From Sphingobacteriales bacterium JAD_PAG50586_3 (GTDB lineage: Bacteria; Bacteroidota; Bacteroidia; CAMBQF01), in NCBI GenBank assembly GCA_023213195.1, contig CP096135.1:1692616-1756615 (forward strand): a stretch of DNA of 64,000 nt, read 5' to 3'. Position numbers and translations under genes: made by a program. The notes below the pieces were generated by a model that had not been told where the DNA came from, made no database searches, and saw only the letters and a program-made list of their open reading frames with translations. Positions 40,640-47,759 of the stretch are shown here, in pieces. Each line of letters begins with the position of its first letter. Within the stretch, counting starts at the first letter, position 1.

Positions 40640-40653
40640 TTTTAGTTTTTTAA
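40619..40653. repeat. Heptad repeat, word TTTTNNN, over a start and a stop codon
   Basis: Five seven-base units of the form TTTTNNN (TTTTAGT, TTTTCAC, TTTTCAT, TTTTAGT, TTTTTAA). It contains the polA stop (40650-40652) and the ATG plus six codons of the RraB-like gene. Confidence 0.82.
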
Positions 40654-43454
40654 TGCGCCTCCAACCAATTGCTGCCCGCGCCTACTTCTACCTCTAAGGG
40701 TACAGACAGTTGCACAGCATTCATCATCAGGTCTTTTATCAACGGTTTCAACATTTCCAACTCATCGTTGTGAACGTCAAACACTAACTCGTCATGCACC
40801 TGCAGCACCATCCGCGATTTGGTATTCAGCTTCCGCATTTCCCTGTGTATGTTAATCATCGCCAGCTTAATAATATCAGCAGCAGTGCCTTGTATCGGCG
40901 CGTTAATGGCATTTCGTTCGGCATACCCGCGCACGGTTGCGTTGGTAGAGTTAATGTCTGGCAACACACGCCTGCGGCCCAGTATGGTTTCTGTATAGCC
41001 TGTTTCGCGGGCCCTTTCAATGCTGTTATCCATATACTCCTTTAGCTGGGGGTAAGAGATAAAGTATTGCTTAATAATTTCACCCGCTTCGCCGCGCGGA
41101 ATCTGCAATTGCTCTGATAAGCCAAAAGCCGATATACCGTAGATTATACCAAAGTTTACCGCTTTGGCATTACGGCGCATTTCGCTGGTTACATCAGCCA
41201 GTTCTACCCCGTTTATTTTGGCAGCCGTAGCAGCGTGAATGTCTACCCCGTTCTTAAAGGCATCAATCATACCCACATCGCCGCTAAGGTGGGCTATAAT
41301 GCGTAGTTCCACCTGCGAGTAGTCGGCCGATACCATTGTGTACCCCTCGCCCCGCGGAACAAAAGCCTTGCGCAGTTCTCGGCCTTTTTCGGTTTTAATA
41401 GGTATGTTTTGCAGGTTAGGGTTGTTGCTGCTTAAGCGGCCCGTAGCTGCTACCGTTTGGTTGAACGATGTATGTATACGGCCCGTCTTGGGGTTTATCA
41501 GTTGCGGTAACGAATCGGCGTAGGTCGATTTTAACTTTTGCACCGTGCGGTAGTCTAGTATTTTTTGCACTATAGGGTGCTTGTTTATCAGCTTTACCAA
41601 CACCTCTTCACCGGTAGCAAACTGTTTGGTAGCAGTCTTTTTAGCCTTGTCGTCTATTCCTAGTTTAACAAATAATATGTCGCCCAGTTGCTTAGGCGAG
41701 TTCAGGTTAAAACGCTCGCCTGCCAACTCGTAAATCTCCCCTTCAAAAGTGGTAATATCCGTTTGCAGCATGGCCGAAAAATCGCTCATTACCTTAACAT
41801 CCATATTCACGCCTTCGCGCTCCATATCAGCCAATACAGGCACTAATGGCATCTCCACCTCGTCAAAAAGTTTACGTGTAGTGGTATCTTGCAATTGCGG
41901 TTCAAGTATGTTACGCAGTTGTAGGGTTATATCGGCATCTTCAGCGGCATACTCCTTTATCTTCTCCACTTCCACATCGCGCATGCTGCCTTGGTTCTTG
42001 CCTTTTTTGCCAATCAGCTCCTCAATTTTAACGGGAGTATAACCCAAAAAATGCTGAGCTAACGCGTCCATGCTACGCTGGCGGTTATCAGGCTGAATAA
42101 GGTAATGGGCAATCATGGTATCAAACAACGGGCCTTTAACATGCACACCATAGTTAGCCAAAACAGCCAAATCATATTTAATATTCTGACCGGTTTTTTC
42201 TATGGCTTCATCCTCTAAAACACCTTTAAATTCAGCTATTACAGCATTCGCTTCTGCTTGGTCTGCCGGTACGGGAACATAATATCCCTCGTGCTCTTTT
42301 AAGCTGAAGGATAAGCCCACAATCTCGGCACTTAGCTCATCAAGGCTGGTAGTTTCACTATCAAAGCAAAACTGTTGTGCAGCGCTAAGTTCCGCTATTA
42401 AAGCCGCACGCTTTTCAGGCGTGTCAGCCAGTATGTAGTTATGCTCAACATCATTAATCGTCTTAAAGTTGCTAACCACAGCAGCCTCGGTAGTAGCTTC
42501 GCCGCCACCGCCAAACAAGTCCATTTGGTTGGTGTCCTTAGGTTTTGCGGCTTTAACAACCGGTGGTAACGTTTCGCCCAATACCCTTTGCATCAGCGTA
42601 CGGAACTCCAATTCACCAAACACTTCCCGCACCAAATCTTCTTTAGGCTTACTTATCCTAAGTGCTTCTTCGTTAAGCTCCACAGGCGCGTCAATCCAAA
42701 TGGTAGCAAGGCGTTTAGAAAGGATGGCCTTTTCACCATGCTCCCTTACACGCTCCTGTAGTTTGCCTTTCAGCTTGTCAGTATTCTCCAATACACCCTC
42801 AACACTGCCAAATTGCTTAATCAGTTCTTTAGCGGTTTTCTCGCCCACGCCCGGTATACCCGGAATGTTATCGGCACTATCGCCCCAAAGGCCAAGGATA
42901 TCGCGCACCTGGTCTGGGTTTTGCACCTCAAACTTGGCGCATACCTCTTTCACACCCAGTATCTCCGCACCATTACCCAAACGGGCTGGTTTATATATCA
43001 ATATACACTCTTCAACCAACTGCCCAAAGTCTTTGTCGGGCGTCATCATATACGTAACAAAACCCTCTTTACAGGCTTTCTTGGCAAGGGTTCCAATAAC
43101 ATCATCAGCTTCATACCCGTCACTCATTATTACCGGAATATCAAATGCCTCTATAATCTTAATGATATAAGGGATAGACAGCGACAGGTCTTCGGGCATT
43201 TCTTCGCGGTGGGCTTTATATTCCACATATTCCTCGTGGCGGGCCGTTTGTGCAGGCGTATCAAACACTACCGCAATATGCGTAGGCTTTTCCTTATTAA
43301 GCACCTCTAGCAGCGTATTGGTAAAACCAAACATAGCCGATGTATTTAGGCCCTTAGAGTTATAGCGGTGGTTATTTGCAAAAGCAAAATAAGCACGGTA
43401 TATAAGCGCGTACGCATCAAGCAAAAATAGTTTCTTATCGTGTTGGGGAGTCAT
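40650..43454 (-). CDS. polA: DNA polymerase I
   Basis: Repair and Okazaki-fragment polymerase, 934 residues, complete. The 5'-3' exonuclease domain (residues 1-290: KKLFLLDAYALIYRAYFAFA, MTPDKDFGQLV, DNIPGIPGVGEKTA), the 3'-5' exonuclease domain (FDSETTSLDEL, QNIKYDLAVL, YAAEDADITLQL), which keeps its acidic residues and so is probably active in proofreading, and the polymerase domain (MVSADYSQVELRIIAHLSGD, RRNAKAVNFGIIYGIS, VLQVHDELVFDV). A TATTTTCG box lies at 43475-43482 (minus). Confidence 0.98.
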   Translation of the reverse strand: MTPQHDKKLFLLDAYALIYRAYFAFANNHRYNSKGLNTSAMFGFTNTLLEVLNKEKPTHIAVVFDTPAQTARHEEYVEYKAHREEMPEDLSLSIPYIIKIIEAFDIPVIMSDGYEADDVIGTLAKKACKEGFVTYMMTPDKDFGQLVEECILIYKPARLGNGAEILGVKEVCAKFEVQNPDQVRDILGLWGDSADNIPGIPGVGEKTAKELIKQFGSVEGVLENTDKLKGKLQERVREHGEKAILSKRLATIWIDAPVELNEEALRISKPKEDLVREVFGELEFRTLMQRVLGETLPPVVKAAKPKDTNQMDLFGGGGEATTEAAVVSNFKTINDVEHNYILADTPEKRAALIAELSAAQQFCFDSETTSLDELSAEIVGLSFSLKEHEGYYVPVPADQAEANAVIAEFKGVLEDEAIEKTGQNIKYDLAVLANYGVHVKGPLFDTMIAHYLIQPDNRQRSMDALAQHFLGYTPVKIEELIGKKGKNQGSMRDVEVEKIKEYAAEDADITLQLRNILEPQLQDTTTRKLFDEVEMPLVPVLADMEREGVNMDVKVMSDFSAMLQTDITTFEGEIYELAGERFNLNSPKQLGDILFVKLGIDDKAKKTATKQFATGEEVLVKLINKHPIVQKILDYRTVQKLKSTYADSLPQLINPKTGRIHTSFNQTVAATGRLSSNNPNLQNIPIKTEKGRELRKAFVPRGEGYTMVSADYSQVELRIIAHLSGDVGMIDAFKNGVDIHAATAAKINGVELADVTSEMRRNAKAVNFGIIYGISAFGLSEQLQIPRGEAGEIIKQYFISYPQLKEYMDNSIERARETGYTETILGRRRVLPDINSTNATVRGYAERNAINAPIQGTAADIIKLAMINIHREMRKLNTKSRMVLQVHDELVFDVHNDELEMLKPLIKDLMMNAVQLSVPLEVEVGAGSNWLEAH

Positions 43455-43483
43455 TATCGTATTTCTTAAGAAGAGCGAAAATA

Positions 43484-43517
43484 ACTAAAAACAAAAAGTG
43501 AAAACTTAAAAGTTAAC
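43484..43517. repeat. Heptad repeat, word NNNAAAA
   Basis: Five seven-base units of the form NNNAAAA upstream of polA, between the polA promoter box and the repeat island. Confidence 0.75.
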
Positions 43518-43528
43518 AACATCTCCTG

Positions 43529-43567
43529 AAACCCATACAGTATGTAGCTAATACTGCTTTTTCGCGG
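43529..43567. repeat. Island repeat copy R1
   Basis: First copy of a ~40-base direct repeat with core CATACAGTATGTAGCTAAT and end TTTTTCGCGG. Compare R2-R5 at 43677, 43847, 44005 and 44112. Confidence 0.7.
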
Positions 43568-43620
43568 TTATGTTTTATATTACATAATCCTGACTCAGCC
43601 ATACCTAATTCACGAACAAC

Positions 43621-43668
43621 TCTCCCTTTTAAAGGGAGTACCTCTGACCTTGTGTCAGAGGGGAGGGA
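43621..43668. repeat. REP-like stem-loop split by a palindrome
   Basis: CTCCCTTTTAAAGGGAG is a hairpin; a second hairpin CCTCTGAC..GTCAGAGG follows, then the GGGAGGG tail. The second hairpin sits at the junction of stem and tail. Confidence 0.75.
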
Positions 43669-43676
43669 TTATTTTA

Positions 43677-43738
43677 AAACCCCTACAGCATGTCCCAAAG
43701 GGATGCCTTTGGCATAGTCCGATAACACATTTTCGCGC
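43677..43738. repeat. Island repeat copy R2, carrying an inserted palindrome
   Basis: Starts AACCCCTACAGCA and ends CGATAACACATTTTCGCG. A ~24-base inverted repeat (CCCAAAGG..CCTTTGG arms) interrupts it after CTACAGCATG; without it the copy matches R5. Confidence 0.72.
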
Positions 43739-43750
43739 CCCTTTTTAAAG

Positions 43751-43837
43751 TCCCCTCACTCCCTGCCTGCCGGCAGGCAAGGCTTTAGGAGAGGGGGATT
43801 TATGCCTGTGCTGACCGTAGCGTCAGTGGGGTGAGGG
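43751..43837. repeat. REP-like element with two inserted palindromes
   Basis: The parts CCCCTCACTCC..GGCTTTAGGAGAGGGGGATTTA..GGGGTGAGGG match the simple element at 24738. Two palindromes break it: CTGCCTGCCGGCAGG in the 5' arm, and GCTGACCGTAGCGTCAGT between stem and tail. Confidence 0.8.
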
Positions 43838-43846
43838 AAACAAGCC

Positions 43847-43890
43847 AAATCCCTACAGGCAGTAACTAATAACATCTTTTTCGCGGGTGC
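43847..43890. repeat. Island repeat copy R3
   Basis: AAATCCCTACAGGCAGTAA at the start and TTTTTCGCGGGTGC at the end; it matches R4 at most positions over 44 bases. Confidence 0.8.
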
Positions 43891-43894
43891 TTTA

Positions 43895-43994
43895 TCTCCT
43901 CTCGAGAGGAGTCCCCCGATTCTGTCGGTGTGTGTGTTCTTCCTCACTTTACACACCCCGCCTTCGCTTCGCTCGGCACCCCTCTCAAGAGGGG
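43895..43994. repeat. Composite REP-like element
   Basis: Two strong hairpins, CTCCTCTCGAGAGGAG at the left and CCCCTCTCAAGAGGGG at the right, separated by a GT-rich stretch and an imperfect palindrome (GCCTTCGCTTCGCTCGGC). Confidence 0.7.
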
Positions 43995-44004
43995 AAACAG
44001 CGCC

Positions 44005-44048
44005 AAATCCCTACAGGCAGTAGTTAATGCACTCGTTTTCGCGGGTGC
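44005..44048. repeat. Island repeat copy R4
   Basis: AAATCCCTACAGGCAGTAG at the start and CGTTTTCGCGGGTGC at the end; the best-preserved copy together with R3. Confidence 0.8.
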
Positions 44049-44050
44049 AA

Positions 44051-44112
44051 CCTCCCCCTTCCCCTCCTAAATTTAGGAGGGGGTGTCGCGACGATAGTCG
44101 TGACGGGGGTGG
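44051..44112. repeat. REP-like element with inserted palindrome
   Basis: CCCCTCCTAAATTTAGGAGG hairpin, then the inserted GTCGCGACGATAGTCGTGAC, then the GGGGGTGGT tail. The tail runs straight into island repeat R5. Confidence 0.8.
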
Positions 44113-44152
44113 TAGCCTACAGCACGTAGCCCGATAACTCGTTTTCGTAAGC
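44112..44152. repeat. Island repeat copy R5
   Basis: CCTACAGCACGTAGCCCGAT, then AACTCGTTTTCGTAAGC; the most diverged 3' end of the five copies. Confidence 0.7.
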
Positions 44153-44163
44153 TTATTTTAAAG

Positions 44164-44243
44164 GTCCCTCTCATTGAGAGCCTCTGCTGACATTAATCGT
44201 CAGTAGGTGGATGTCGCCAACGGCGACAGACGGGAGAGGGTGA
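44164..44243. repeat. REP-like element with two inserted palindromes
   Basis: A small CTCTCATTGAGAG hairpin and a GGGAGAGGGTGA tail enclose CTGACATTAATCGTCAG and TGTCGCCAACGGCGACA. Confidence 0.75.
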
Positions 44244-44244
44244 T

Positions 44245-44272
44245 TTTTCATTTTTAGTTTATCATTTTTCAT
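44245..44272. repeat. Heptad repeat, word TTTTCAT
   Basis: Four seven-base units (TTTTCAT, TTTTAGT, TTATCAT, TTTTCAT). The word is shared with the array at 40619. Confidence 0.78.
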
Positions 44273-44427
44273 TTAAAATAAACACCTCAACCCCAATCCC
44301 GTTTTAAGGAGATCAGGGTTAAGGAGTGTAAAAATAGTCGCGTTGGTTCCTACTTACAGAGCTTTATTCAAAGATGATTTCGGTATGTACTTAACTATCT
44401 TTTTAAATGCACTATTACTCTTTTTAA

Positions 44428-44465
44428 GCCCCTCTCCCTTTGGGGGAGGGGTTTGGGGTGGGGTG
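44428..44465. repeat. REP-like stem-loop, simple form
   Basis: CCCCTCTCCC and GGGGGAGGGG arms followed by TTTGGGGTGGGGT, with nothing inserted. Confidence 0.8.
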
Positions 44466-44526
44466 CTGTACAGCGGTTAGTTTGTTTTTTTACTGATAAC
44501 CCACAGTAATAAGGGTGCCAAGACTT

Positions 44527-44575
44527 GTTATTCGAATAACAGTACAAAGGTACAATAATTAAAAAGATAAGTCAA
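44527..44575 (-). promoter_or_regulatory. Orphan leftward promoter with palindrome at the start site
   Basis: On the minus strand, TTG, 20 bases and TACCTTTG (44552 to 44545) match the phylum promoter. The 14-base perfect palindrome GTTATTCGAATAAC (44527-44540) covers the expected start, like an operator. No open reading frame of note lies downstream for about 1 kb, only the repeat island. Confidence 0.5.
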
Positions 44576-44702
44576 GTATAAAAATATATTAAATATTTAC
44601 TATGTTGATTTGCTGGAAGTTAATTTTTTACTGCATACCTAACATCCATTAAATGTATTGTTTTCTGTTTTTTCTATCTCTTTAATTAGATAATTTTTAT
44701 TT

Positions 44703-44945
44703 GACCGGCCTATATTTCGCAGTGGGCACCTGTAAAGAAAGTTAGCGGTGCCGCCATGGTGGGACAAAGCGCACGCTGTTTGAAGTCAGCCTTTGGCTAA
44801 CAAGTTTGCGCGGTTTAGCTCACAACCTGTAGCAGGTCGCTAAGAAATATTAGCCGTTGATTTTTTGCTTCCTTTTTGATCAAGCAAACGAAGTTCATTC
44901 GTACAAATTGAAATACAATTAACTAACGGATAAAAAGGAAGTACC
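44703..44945. ncRNA. Candidate structured RNA element
   Basis: About 240 bases without coding potential but with several base-paired parts. GGCACC (44725-44730) pairs with GGTGCC (44747-44752). GTGGG (44759), AAA (44766) and GCGC (44769) pair in order with CTCAC (44819), TTT (44814) and GCGC (44808), leaving a two-base internal loop and a GG bulge; AGCC-TTT-GGCT caps it inside. CTTCCTTTTT pairs with AAAAAGGAAG (44931). Its left edge, GACCGGCCTATATTTCGCAG, recurs at 45590 with two changes. Strand and function are unknown; a decayed mobile element is the main alternative. Confidence 0.45.
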
Positions 44946-45005
44946 CTCCGCACAGGAGAATCTATTTAAATTAGTAGTACTATTAGTAAAGTTAGATTGA
45001 TTAAA

Positions 45006-45053
45006 GTCCCCTCCTTTTTAAGGAGGGTGCCCGCCTTAGGCGGGCGGGGTGGT
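45006..45053. repeat. REP-like element with inserted palindrome
   Basis: CCCTCCTTTTTAAGGAGGG hairpin, inserted GCCCGCCTTAGGCGGGC, then GGGGTGGT. Confidence 0.82.
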
Positions 45054-45059
45054 TACTTT

Positions 45060-45562
45060 TTAGCCCCTCCCTTCAAGGGGAGGGGTTGGGGAGGGGTCTA
45101 TTTCTTTCAAAAACACATCCGTTGCCTCATCCAGCATATCAAACACCCGCTGAAATTGCATAGGCCCGCCAAAATAAGGGTCGGGTACCGACTCGTTTTC
45201 ATGCCCTGCAACCAGGTCCATAATCATACGCACACGGCTGCGCTCTTCATCATCGCGCGCTAGCGACAGTATATCTTCGTAGTTAGAACTATCCATAGCG
45301 AAAATGTAGTCAAACTCCTTAAGTCGGTATGGTGGAATGGCCTTGCCCTAAGGTCGGCAATATCAATGCCCCGCTCGTGCAGGTTTTGCACCGCGCGGCG
45401 GTCGGGAGCTTCGCCCTCGTGCCATTGCGATGTGCCCGCCGAATCGGTTTCAATAGGTAATCCCTGTTCTTTCGCCTTGTGGCGTAATATACCCTCGGCC
45501 ATTGGGCTGCGGCAAATGTTGCCTAAACAAACCATTAATACCTTTATTTTTTGCTGTGCCAT
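45060..45562 (-). CDS. Low-molecular-weight protein-tyrosine phosphatase (one frameshift; REP-encoded tail)
   Basis: LMW-PTP family enzyme with the P-loop VCLGNICRSPMAEGIL (Cys-X5-Arg) and the acid loop Asp in ESVPDPYFGG. The frame breaks at TT 45319-45320; one more base gives ADLRARPFHHTDLKEFDYIF AMDSSNYED in one frame. After VFLKEI the protein continues DPSPTPPLEGRG, which is encoded by the REP-like element at 45063, so the natural end was extended by the repeat. The -7 box TATCTTTG (45574 to 45567) ends four bases before the ATG. It may act on tyrosine-phosphorylated polysaccharide kinases; that is inference. Confidence 0.9.
45063..45098. repeat. REP-like stem-loop, simple form, inside a coding end
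   Basis: CCCCTCCCTTCAAGGGGAGG hairpin followed by GGTTGGGGAGGGGT. On the minus strand it supplies the last twelve codons of the phosphatase gene. Confidence 0.82.
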
Positions 45563-45566
45563 TCAG

Positions 45567-45574
45567 CAAAGATA
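45567..45574 (-). promoter_or_regulatory. -7 box of the phosphatase gene, leaderless spacing
   Basis: TATCTTTG on the minus strand ends four bases before the ATG at 45562. Confidence 0.62.
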
Positions 45575-45589
45575 ATTGGGATTTTTTAA

Positions 45590-45629
45590 GACCAGCCTAT
45601 ATTTCGTAGCGTCCCGATAGCTATCGGGA
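45590..45629. repeat. Edge copy of the structured element joined to a perfect palindrome
   Basis: 45590-45609 matches 44703-44722 at 18 of 20 positions. It is followed by the 18-base perfect palindrome TCCCGATAGCTATCGGGA (45612-45629), found again at 55800. Confidence 0.75.
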
Positions 45630-45647
45630 TAGGATGAGGTAAAGGGC

Positions 45648-45675
45648 TTTCAAATTTCAAATTTCATCTTTCAGA
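45648..45675. repeat. Heptad repeat, word TTTCAAA
   Basis: Four seven-base units (TTTCAAA twice, TTTCATC, TTTCAGA), ending five bases before the antiporter stop. Confidence 0.8.
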
Positions 45676-45680
45676 TAAAA

Positions 45681-47282
45681 TTACCCACTATACATATCAA
45701 GCTGCAAACGTGTTTCTTCCAAATCAAGCTCGCGCTCAATCTTGCGCAATATTTCCTCGCTAGCCTCGCCCTTGCGGTGAAGGTTATTAATAACGTCGCG
45801 CTCCACATTTATCAGGTCCATTTGCAACTTGGTATACTCATTAAAAATATTGCCTGCCAGCGTTTTGCCTTTGCCAAAGTAGTTAGCGGGTAGGTCGGTC
45901 TTTTGCAGGCGGTTATACTTAACCTCGTACTTGCTTTTAATGTTATGCAGCAACTCATCTTGCACAAGCGACAGGTTATCTTCAATATGCCCAATGGTAT
46001 GCGTTACAATTTGCGTACGCACCTGGTACTCTTCCAAGGCAATAGAGTGGGGCTTCATCTTCATAAAGCGGATAATCCATGGCAGGGTAAAGCCCAGTAA
46101 TACCAAGGTAGAAAGTATCACACAAAAGCAAATGTAAATAATCAGGTTCCGGTGGGGGAATGGGCTGCCATTGGGCAAGGTAAGGGGTAACGCTAAAGCC
46201 GCAGCCATAGATACTACACCGCGCATACCGGCCCAACCAAATATTACCATATTCCGTGGGTCAAAGCTTTCTTTAGTACGTATTCTTTTACTTAGCGCAC
46301 GTGGTAACAACGCCGCCGGAACAACCCACACAAAGCGCACGGCTATAACTACAAGGCTGGTAATAACGCCGTATATAATCAGTTCGCTAAGTGGGTAATC
46401 GGTAATACCATCCATAACACTGCGCAATTGCAGGCCTATCAAAATAAATATAAGTCCGTTAAGTATAAATATTACCACCTCCCATACAGAGTAAGCCATA
46501 ATGCGGCTTTGGTTGGTAAATATTTGCCCTGATTGGAATGATAGGTACAAGCCCGTGGTTACCACTGCCAACACTCCTGAAAAGTGAAAATGCTCTGCCA
46601 GCAGGTACGATGCAAAAGGCGTTAAAAAGGTAAAGGTAACTTCAAGTATAGGGTCGGACACAAATTTTTTGTGTACCAAATACATCAGGTACCCAATACC
46701 CAGGCCAATAGCTATGCCTGCTGCGGCAATAATTAAAAAGTTAAGGCCTGCTTCCCACAACACAAAGTTACCGGCCGTAATAGCTATTAAAGCGTATTTG
46801 TAGGCCACCAGTCCGCTGGCATCGTTAACAAGGCTTTCGCCCTCCAGTATAGTTATTATACGCGGTTGTATTCCCAGGCCTTTGGTAATAGATGTTGCTG
46901 CAACAGCATCGGGCGGCGATACTATAGCCCCTATTAAAAACGATGCTTCCCAACTGATGGCGGGTATTAAGTAGTGTACTGTAACCGCCACTAAGGCGGT
47001 AGTAAATATAACCAGCCCAATGGCTGCAAGGCTTATGGGGCGTATGTTGGCTTTAAAGTCGTGCCAACTGGTGTTCCATGCCGCGCCATAGAGTAGGGGT
47101 GGCAGAAAGATAATAAACACCACATTAGGGTTTAGTGTAATAATAGGCAGGCTGGGCACCATGCTTATGCACACGCCGCATAGCACCAACGCTATGGGTA
47201 GCGGAAAGCGGTACTTGCTGCTTAGTATGCTTATAAACGTAATGCCGAAGAGTAGTAATATGATAATGGTAATATTCTCCAT
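45681..47282 (-). CDS. Na+/H+ antiporter, CPA1 (NhaP-type) family
   Basis: 533 residues: about twelve membrane helices (residues 1-410) and a cytosolic helical tail of ~120 residues. Family motifs are visible: FIIFLPPLLYGAAWNTSWHD, FLIGAIVSPPDAVAATSI with the ion-binding Asp, LEGESLVNDASGLVAYKYAL, and WAGMRGVVSMAAALALPL. It exchanges cytosolic Na+ (or K+) for protons in pH and salt control. It is a single-gene unit. Confidence 0.95.
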   Translation of the reverse strand: MENITIIILLLFGITFISILSSKYRFPLPIALVLCGVCISMVPSLPIITLNPNVVFIIFLPPLLYGAAWNTSWHDFKANIRPISLAAIGLVIFTTALVAVTVHYLIPAISWEASFLIGAIVSPPDAVAATSITKGLGIQPRIITILEGESLVNDASGLVAYKYALIAITAGNFVLWEAGLNFLIIAAAGIAIGLGIGYLMYLVHKKFVSDPILEVTFTFLTPFASYLLAEHFHFSGVLAVVTTGLYLSFQSGQIFTNQSRIMAYSVWEVVIFILNGLIFILIGLQLRSVMDGITDYPLSELIIYGVITSLVVIAVRFVWVVPAALLPRALSKRIRTKESFDPRNMVIFGWAGMRGVVSMAAALALPLTLPNGSPFPHRNLIIYICFCVILSTLVLLGFTLPWIIRFMKMKPHSIALEEYQVRTQIVTHTIGHIEDNLSLVQDELLHNIKSKYEVKYNRLQKTDLPANYFGKGKTLAGNIFNEYTKLQMDLINVERDVINNLHRKGEASEEILRKIERELDLEETRLQLDMYSG

Positions 47283-47365
47283 AAAGCAAAATTAGCCAAA
47301 TATAATTTAGGGTTGTGTTGGTATAATTGGGGTGATAAATACAATCGATAACATAGAATGTTTTA

Positions 47366-47373
47366 TACATTTG
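47366..47373 (+). promoter_or_regulatory. -7 box upstream of the alkyltransferase-like gene
   Basis: TACATTTG, 32 bases before the ATG at 47406; the leader is filled by a heptad array. Confidence 0.55.
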
Positions 47374-47380
47374 CCTGTAC

Positions 47381-47408
47381 CCTGACTACTGACATCTGAC
47401 CCCTGATG
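47381..47408. repeat. Heptad repeat, word NCTGACN, running into a start codon
   Basis: Four seven-base units of the form NCTGAYN. The ATG at 47406-47408 is the end of the last unit. Confidence 0.82.
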
Positions 47409-47758
47409 ACGCGCAGCAAATCTAACCATACCGATTTTTTTAAAGACGTATACGAGGTAGCTAAACTAGTGCCCCACGGCCGCGTAACCAGCTACGGTGC
47501 TATTGCCGAGTACCTAGGCATAAAAAGCGGCGCACGCATGGTGGGCTGGGCTATGAATGGGGTAAACACACAACAAGACAAAGAAGTGCCTGCACACCGC
47601 GTGGTAAACAGCAAAGGGTTGCTTACCGGCAAGGTGCATTTTGGTGGCAACCGCATGCAGGAACTATTGGAAGCCGAAGGTATAACCATAAAAAACGACC
47701 ATAGGTGCAAAACTTCTCTGAGGTGTTTTGGGACCCACGTAAAGAACTAGAATTATAA
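47406..47758 (+). CDS. Alkyltransferase-like (ATL) DNA-binding protein, no catalytic Cys (one frameshift)
   Basis: About 117 residues of the O6-alkylguanine-DNA alkyltransferase fold. It has the helix-turn-helix and arginine-finger part (VPHGRVTSYGAIAEYLGIK, SGARMVGWAMN), but the active motif PCHRV is PAHRV: the acceptor Cys is Ala. ATL proteins bind alkylated guanine and hand it to nucleotide excision repair instead of repairing it. A G is missing at 47704-47705; restoring it gives KNDHRVQNFSEVFWDPRKEL and a stop at 47756. The racemase gene starts one base later. Confidence 0.88.
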
Positions 47759-47759
47759 T

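Larger units (their letters stand above)
43455..45059. other. Gene-free, repeat-dense island
   Basis: About 1.6 kb between polA and the phosphatase gene with no credible coding region; short open frames here run through palindromes and have no family signature. It holds five copies of a ~40-base repeat, seven REP-like stem-loops (several split by inserted palindromes), two heptad arrays, an apparent leftward promoter with a palindrome, and a ~240-base structured element, listed separately. Between 44281 and 44426 I see only weak inverted repeats. Confidence 0.85.

Noticed and set aside
42469-43170. 233-codon open frame opposite polA.
   Set aside because: It is a shadow of the polA coding sequence; polA is certain and the antisense product is Ser/Thr/Pro-rich noise.
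43756-43956. Small open frame of 66 codons in the island, and similar ones at 44997-45263.
   Set aside because: They run through palindromes and repeats, have no start signal and no protein-like composition.
43529-44152. CRISPR array.
   Set aside because: The copies diverge, the intervals (about 63-114 bases) are uneven and themselves contain related hairpins, and no cas gene is near.
43529-44152. Integron attC sites.
   Set aside because: There are no cassette genes or integrase in the window, and the repeats do not show the paired core sites in a convincing way.
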